From: Arthrobacter sp. ISL-48
Lineage (GTDB): Bacteria > Actinomycetota > Actinomycetes > Actinomycetales > Micrococcaceae
Direction: 5' to 3'
Length of the DNA: 64,000 bases
Assembly: GCF_018613805.1 (NCBI RefSeq)
Contig: NZ_JAGGPL010000021.1
Span: 62,001 to 126,000, forward strand
The notes under the pieces are model-generated. The model was given only the letters and a program-made list of their open reading frames with translations, was not told the origin of the DNA and made no database searches. The translations under genes were made by a program, and so were the position numbers. How positions within the stretch are numbered: the stretch's first letter is position 1; every line of letters starts with the position of its first letter. Of this stretch, positions 60,901-64,000 are shown piece by piece.

Positions 60901-61953
60901 TCAGCGCCTGGTGCTTTGCCTTTCGATGACACTCCAGGATGCCTGCGGCTGATCGGCGGTGAGGCCAGCCGCAATCTGACCGCAGGTCCGCCCCTGCTCA
61001 TAGAGGGACTGCCGGAGGGTCGTCAGCCCTTCGGCGGCGGCCGCCGGCCCGTCATCCCATCCCGAAACTGAAAGACTGTTCGGCACTACTCGCCCGTTTT
61101 CGGAGGCGGTCTCCAACACCCCTACAGCTAGTTCGTCACTCATGCACAGAACAGCGTCCACAGGGATTTGCGCCTCCTTCAAAAGGAGGTCGAAGGTGGT
61201 TTTCGCCTCGGTTCTGAGGTTACGGGAAAGCGCGATGACATAGACGTCACTCCAATTGAACCCCGCTGCCTCAAGGCCTTCCCGAAAACCTTGCAGGCGG
61301 TCCTGCGTTACGGGAAGTTTGGCCTCAGTTATATCCAAGCCGTATCCCTGGCTAGGGGTGCGCGTGTGATCGAGTGAGAAACTGACAATCACGGGATGGC
61401 TTGTTCCCTTCAGGCTCGTCGTGCTCATCGCTCGAGCCGCTGCGCGGTCATCGGCACGCACTCTGACGATCCCGTCGTATTCAGGCCCCCCTTGAATGGC
61501 ACAAGGGCGGCCGGTCCTGACTGCTGCGCCCAATGTTGGATCATCCATGACCGTAGTCCAGAAGACATACCCGTCCACTGCGGCTTCCGAAACCCGCGAG
61601 GCATCCCCAGGGGTCCCTTCGGTGGGAATAAATGTAAGACCCAAATGGCGTTCAACACATATGCTGGCGACTCCTGCGAGAAATTCACTGGCCTGTGGAT
61701 CGCTGAAGGCGTAGGTCAGGTGCTCGCCAAAGACGACGCCCAGGCTGTTGGACTTGCCGGTTCTCAGCGAGGTCGCCCATGGATTCTTGCCAGCGTAGCC
61801 CAGAACCTTTGACGCATTGAGCACGCGCTGGAGCGACTCCTCGGAGACACGGTCAGGGTTATTGAAAGCATACGAGACCGTCATCACGGACAGGCCCGCC
61901 TCATTCGCAACGTCCCGGAGGGTCACTCTGCGCTGGTTCTGTTTTGTCACCAA
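60901..61953 (-). CDS. LacI-family regulator 2
   Basis: 350 residues. Helix-turn-helix VTLRDVANEAGLSVMTVSYA with hinge RVLNASKVLGYAGKNPWATS, then a sensor domain (SLGVVFGEHLTYAFSDPQAS, DAVLCMSDELAVGVLETASE, VSGWDDGPAAAAEGLTTLRQ). Start is TTG 61953 or GTG 61950; neither has a strong ribosome binding site. Divergent from the cyclase-kinase operon, with two operator copies (61993 and 62023) between them. It is the best candidate to bind GTGTANCGNTACAC and to control cyclase, kinase and the MFS gene at 59636. Confidence 0.9.
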   Translation of the reverse strand: MVTKQNQRRVTLRDVANEAGLSVMTVSYAFNNPDRVSEESLQRVLNASKVLGYAGKNPWATSLRTGKSNSLGVVFGEHLTYAFSDPQASEFLAGVASICVERHLGLTFIPTEGTPGDASRVSEAAVDGYVFWTTVMDDPTLGAAVRTGRPCAIQGGPEYDGIVRVRADDRAAARAMSTTSLKGTSHPVIVSFSLDHTRTPSQGYGLDITEAKLPVTQDRLQGFREGLEAAGFNWSDVYVIALSRNLRTEAKTTFDLLLKEAQIPVDAVLCMSDELAVGVLETASENGRVVPNSLSVSGWDDGPAAAAEGLTTLRQSLYEQGRTCGQIAAGLTADQPQASWSVIERQSTRR

Positions 61954-61992
61954 TCGAGACTACGTGGGCAACTGAGTTCTATCAAGCGATTT

Positions 61993-62006
61993 GTGTAACG
62001 CTACAC
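61993..62006. promoter_or_regulatory. LacI-type operator upstream of the cyclase operon, copy 1
   Basis: GTGTAACGCTACAC, matching the 14-base consensus GTGTANCGNTACAC also found at 59620. Located in the divergent promoter between LacI regulator 2 and the cyclase gene. Confidence 0.75.
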
Positions 62007-62022
62007 CGTCGGCTAGCGTGCT

Positions 62023-62036
62023 GTGTAACGGTACAG
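62023..62036. promoter_or_regulatory. LacI-type operator upstream of the cyclase operon, copy 2
   Basis: GTGTAACGGTACAG, one mismatch from the consensus, with centre 30 bases from copy 1. Thirty bases is close to three helical turns, which would put both sites on the same DNA face. Confidence 0.7.
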
Positions 62037-62132
62037 ATCGAGCGCTAGGAGCGCCATTTCCGGCCGATGATGCCGTCTCATGTAGAAGCTACCCAATACC
62101 GCTGTGCTCTAGGTCAAAGGAATGAGAACACT

Positions 62133-63350
62133 ATGGAAACCTTCCCGGCTGAATCGAAATTTGACCCACGAAACACTTCAGGCGCATGGACAGTGGAACA
62201 TTCCCACACGATCACGTACGAGGTTCGCATTTGTAAGGGACTGCTCGATCTAGAAAACCCGGTGCTGGCTGAGTCGTGTCTTTCGAGGCAGGACCGGGAG
62301 CATCAGGTTCTTATCGTTCTCGATGACGCTGTGAACGAAATTTATCGGCAGGAGATCCACAGTTACTTCGTGCACTGGGGTCTGGTGCCTTCGTACATGG
62401 TTCTTGAAGGAAATGAGGGCACAAAAGACGTTGAATCAGCGATGAAAGTCGCCGCCCGGATCGGGGAGGTAGGGCTGCTGCGTCGCTCAGAAAAGGTCGT
62501 CGTAATCGGAGGCGGTGTGGTTATGGACGTGGTCGGGATGGCGGCCAGCCTGTTCCGGCGGGGAGTTCCCTATGTGCGGGTACCGACGACGCTCCTTGGA
62601 CAGGTCGATGCAGGCGTCGGTGTGAAAACAGGCGTGAACTATGGCGATCACAAGAACAGGTTGGGCACCTACTACGCGCCAGCCTGCTCTCTCATTGATC
62701 CTACTTTTCTCAGCTCGGTGCCTCATCGTCATATCGTTAATGGATTGGCCGAGGTCGTAAAGATGGCCTTGGTCAAAGATGCTGCGCTCTTCAACCTTCT
62801 TGAAAATTCACTGTTGCAGCTGTCCGGCGGCGGTTTTGGGTCCCACTCTCCAATTCACGGCGAGATCATCCGGCGCTCTGTATCTGGAATGCTCGAGGAG
62901 TTGGAGCCAAATCTCCATGAATCCAATCTTGAGCGCATAGTCGACTTTGGCCATACTTTCAGCCCTTCCCTGGAGCTCATCGCGGATCCACCAGTTCTTC
63001 ATGGAGAAGCAGTCGCCATTGACATGGCAGTATGTGTAGCTCTTTCCCATGACCGGAGACTTCTGACGGAACAGGAGGCCGTCCGCGTGTACCGGTTGCT
63101 GACGGGCATTGGACTGCCGGTCTCCGACGGACTTTTTACTCCCGAATTGCTTGTCAAGGCGCTGAACGACACCGTGAAACACCGGGATGGCAAGCAACGG
63201 CTTCCATTGTTGATCGGGATCGGCAAGGCGGATTTCTTCAACGACGTCAGCTCATTCGAACTCCACAAGGCTGTCCGTTCGGTGAACAGGCTGGAAAAGC
63301 TAGCCGTCGGGCCGGTTCTGCCTGAGCAGAGACAGGCCGCAGAGGCATGA
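62133..63350 (+). CDS. Sedoheptulose 7-phosphate cyclase, 2-epi-5-epi-valiolone synthase type
   Basis: 405 residues from ATG at 62133 (AAAGGAATGAG upstream); an earlier in-frame Met at 62067 is less likely. Dehydroquinate-synthase-like fold: VVVIGGGVVMDVVGMAASLF, RRGVPYVRVPTTLLGQVDAG, VGVKTGVNYGDHKNRLGTYY, then LAEVVKMALVKDAALF, HTFSPSLELI and LHGEAVAIDMAV with metal-binding residues. The GVNYGDHKNRLGTYYAP stretch is like AcbC/ValA rather than DHQ synthase. It should convert sedoheptulose 7-phosphate to 2-epi-5-epi-valiolone or an epimer; the exact stereochemistry cannot be read by eye. Coupled to the ROK kinase gene by a 4-base overlap. Confidence 0.88.
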   Translation: METFPAESKFDPRNTSGAWTVEHSHTITYEVRICKGLLDLENPVLAESCLSRQDREHQVLIVLDDAVNEIYRQEIHSYFVHWGLVPSYMVLEGNEGTKDVESAMKVAARIGEVGLLRRSEKVVVIGGGVVMDVVGMAASLFRRGVPYVRVPTTLLGQVDAGVGVKTGVNYGDHKNRLGTYYAPACSLIDPTFLSSVPHRHIVNGLAEVVKMALVKDAALFNLLENSLLQLSGGGFGSHSPIHGEIIRRSVSGMLEELEPNLHESNLERIVDFGHTFSPSLELIADPPVLHGEAVAIDMAVCVALSHDRRLLTEQEAVRVYRLLTGIGLPVSDGLFTPELLVKALNDTVKHRDGKQRLPLLIGIGKADFFNDVSSFELHKAVRSVNRLEKLAVGPVLPEQRQAAEA

Positions 63351-64000
63351 GCATTACCTGGCTCACTCCCCACGAGAAGGTGAATGGGCCCCACCGCCAC
63401 GCCTCAAGCAGCGACACGATACTGGTAGTCGATGTCGGCGGAACTTGGATCCGTTCCGGAATGTGGAGAAGAGGCTTGGGTCTACTGCCCGAGTCGATTC
63501 GTAAGGTTCCCACGGCTTCCTACTTGGACAAGGAACACGCCGACCCTTTGGGCTGCCAACTGCTCGGCATGCTCATGAAGTTGGTCCCTCCCGGCACCGT
63601 GAGGGCCAGCATCAGCCTGGGTGCGGCCATAAACCACACTCAAGGAACTCTTTATGCCTCTGCACCCCTGTCTGGCTCCGACATGTTGGCGTTCCCGATC
63701 ATTCAGAAGTTGAGAGAGACCCGCCCAGAGACCGAGTGGCATGTGGTTAACGATGTCACGGCAGCACTTTTGGCATACCAGGACTCTGCACCGGATGCTT
63801 CCCGTGACAAGGTTTTGGTGACGACCGTAAGCACCGGTATAGCGAGCAGACTGTATCTTCCCGATCTGGGTGGGGTGCCGCTCGACGCGGCGGGGTTGCA
63901 GGGCGAAATAGGTCACTTGCCAGCCGTTAGCGATTCTTGCCTGGAGCTGATGTGCGATTGCGGGGAGCTGAATCACGTCGCCTCATACTCAAGCGGTCCC
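63347..64000 (+). CDS. ROK-family kinase, probable C7-cyclitol kinase (partial)
   Basis: 218 residues are visible before the window ends; the gene continues beyond 64000. It starts at ATG 63347 overlapping the cyclase stop (ATGA). N-terminal phosphate-binding motif ILVVDVGGTWIRSGMWR; catalytic region EWHVVNDVTAALLAYQD; ROK segment LQGEIGHLPAV with the zinc-type CDCGELNHVASYSSG. Cyclitol kinases of acarbose and validamycin pathways belong to this superfamily, so phosphorylation of the valiolone-type product is the natural inference. An ordinary glucokinase-like role is the alternative. Confidence 0.85.
   Translation, partial: MSITWLTPHEKVNGPHRHASSSDTILVVDVGGTWIRSGMWRRGLGLLPESIRKVPTASYLDKEHADPLGCQLLGMLMKLVPPGTVRASISLGAAINHTQGTLYASAPLSGSDMLAFPIIQKLRETRPETEWHVVNDVTAALLAYQDSAPDASRDKVLVTTVSTGIASRLYLPDLGGVPLDAAGLQGEIGHLPAVSDSCLELMCDCGELNHVASYSSGP

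Overview
The window looks like chromosome or large-plasmid sequence from a high-GC actinobacterium of the Micrococcaceae type (Arthrobacter, Paenarthrobacter or Pseudarthrobacter). This is inferred from GC-rich codon use, GTG/TTG starts, many ATGA start-stop overlaps, and families such as MmyB-type regulators, GalU and LacI. It is almost entirely accessory DNA: no rRNA, tRNA, ribosomal or core housekeeping operon was found. It reads as a mosaic of small specialised gene clusters, defence-like genes and insertion sequences.

Region A (0.6-9.9 kb) is a chorismate-derived biosynthetic cluster. It has a LuxR regulator; a leftward operon malic enzyme - DAHP synthase (PhzC) - isochorismatase (PhzD); and, divergently, PhzE (ADIC synthase) - ATP-grasp amide ligase - MFS exporter. 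The enzymes should deliver trans-2,3-dihydro-3-hydroxyanthranilate (DHHA). PhzF, PhzA/B and PhzG are absent, so phenazine is not the obvious product; an amide or peptide of DHHA is more likely.

Region B (10-15.1 kb) holds IS remnants, an AlbA_2/Schlafen-type ATPase and a convergent sce7726/beta-protein pair.

Region C (15.2-30.4 kb) looks like a sugar-derived natural-product cluster. A leftward operon has an esterase, an unknown protein, an MsnO8-type flavin monooxygenase, a degenerate adenylation-like protein and GalU. A divergent operon has a cupin-like protein, UDP-GlcNAc 2-epimerase, an AraJ-type MFS, a beta-propeller resembling fungal aldos-2-ulose dehydratase, a Tat-exported bicovalent-FAD oxidase and a membrane acyltransferase. 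An MmyB-type repressor and a DHA2 exporter follow. A shared operator sequence (core CTGYCAGTG) between the two biosynthetic operons and between repressor and exporter ties the region together.

Region D (30.7-42.3 kb) is rich in genes of defence or toxin-antitoxin flavour: a KAP P-loop NTPase with a membrane partner, two ImmA/IrrE peptidases, two PD-(D/E)XK nuclease-like genes (one with an in-frame stop) and an AbrB-like double-repeat protein with a perfect palindrome at its start. A lower-GC stretch (43-46 kb) follows with a glycosyltransferase, a tiny membrane protein and a 540-aa unknown.

Region E (46.4-50.4 kb) is a three-level nest: an IS3-family remnant is split by an IS21-family element (5-bp target duplication AGTTC), whose istA is itself split by a second IS3-type element (6-bp duplication CCGTCA). 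Both junctions restore reading frames when excised in silico.

Region F (52.2-56.8 kb) encodes a small secreted protein, a lipoprotein, a MacA-like adaptor and a MacB-like ABC exporter, a plausible secreted-inhibitor or bacteriocin module. Region G (56.9-64 kb) has a frameshifted IS256 copy, then two LacI regulators, an MFS exporter, a sedoheptulose-7-phosphate cyclase of the 2-epi-5-epi-valiolone synthase type, and a ROK kinase cut by the window edge. Three copies of GTGTANCGNTACAC link the exporter and the cyclase operon: this is the start of a C7-cyclitol pathway.
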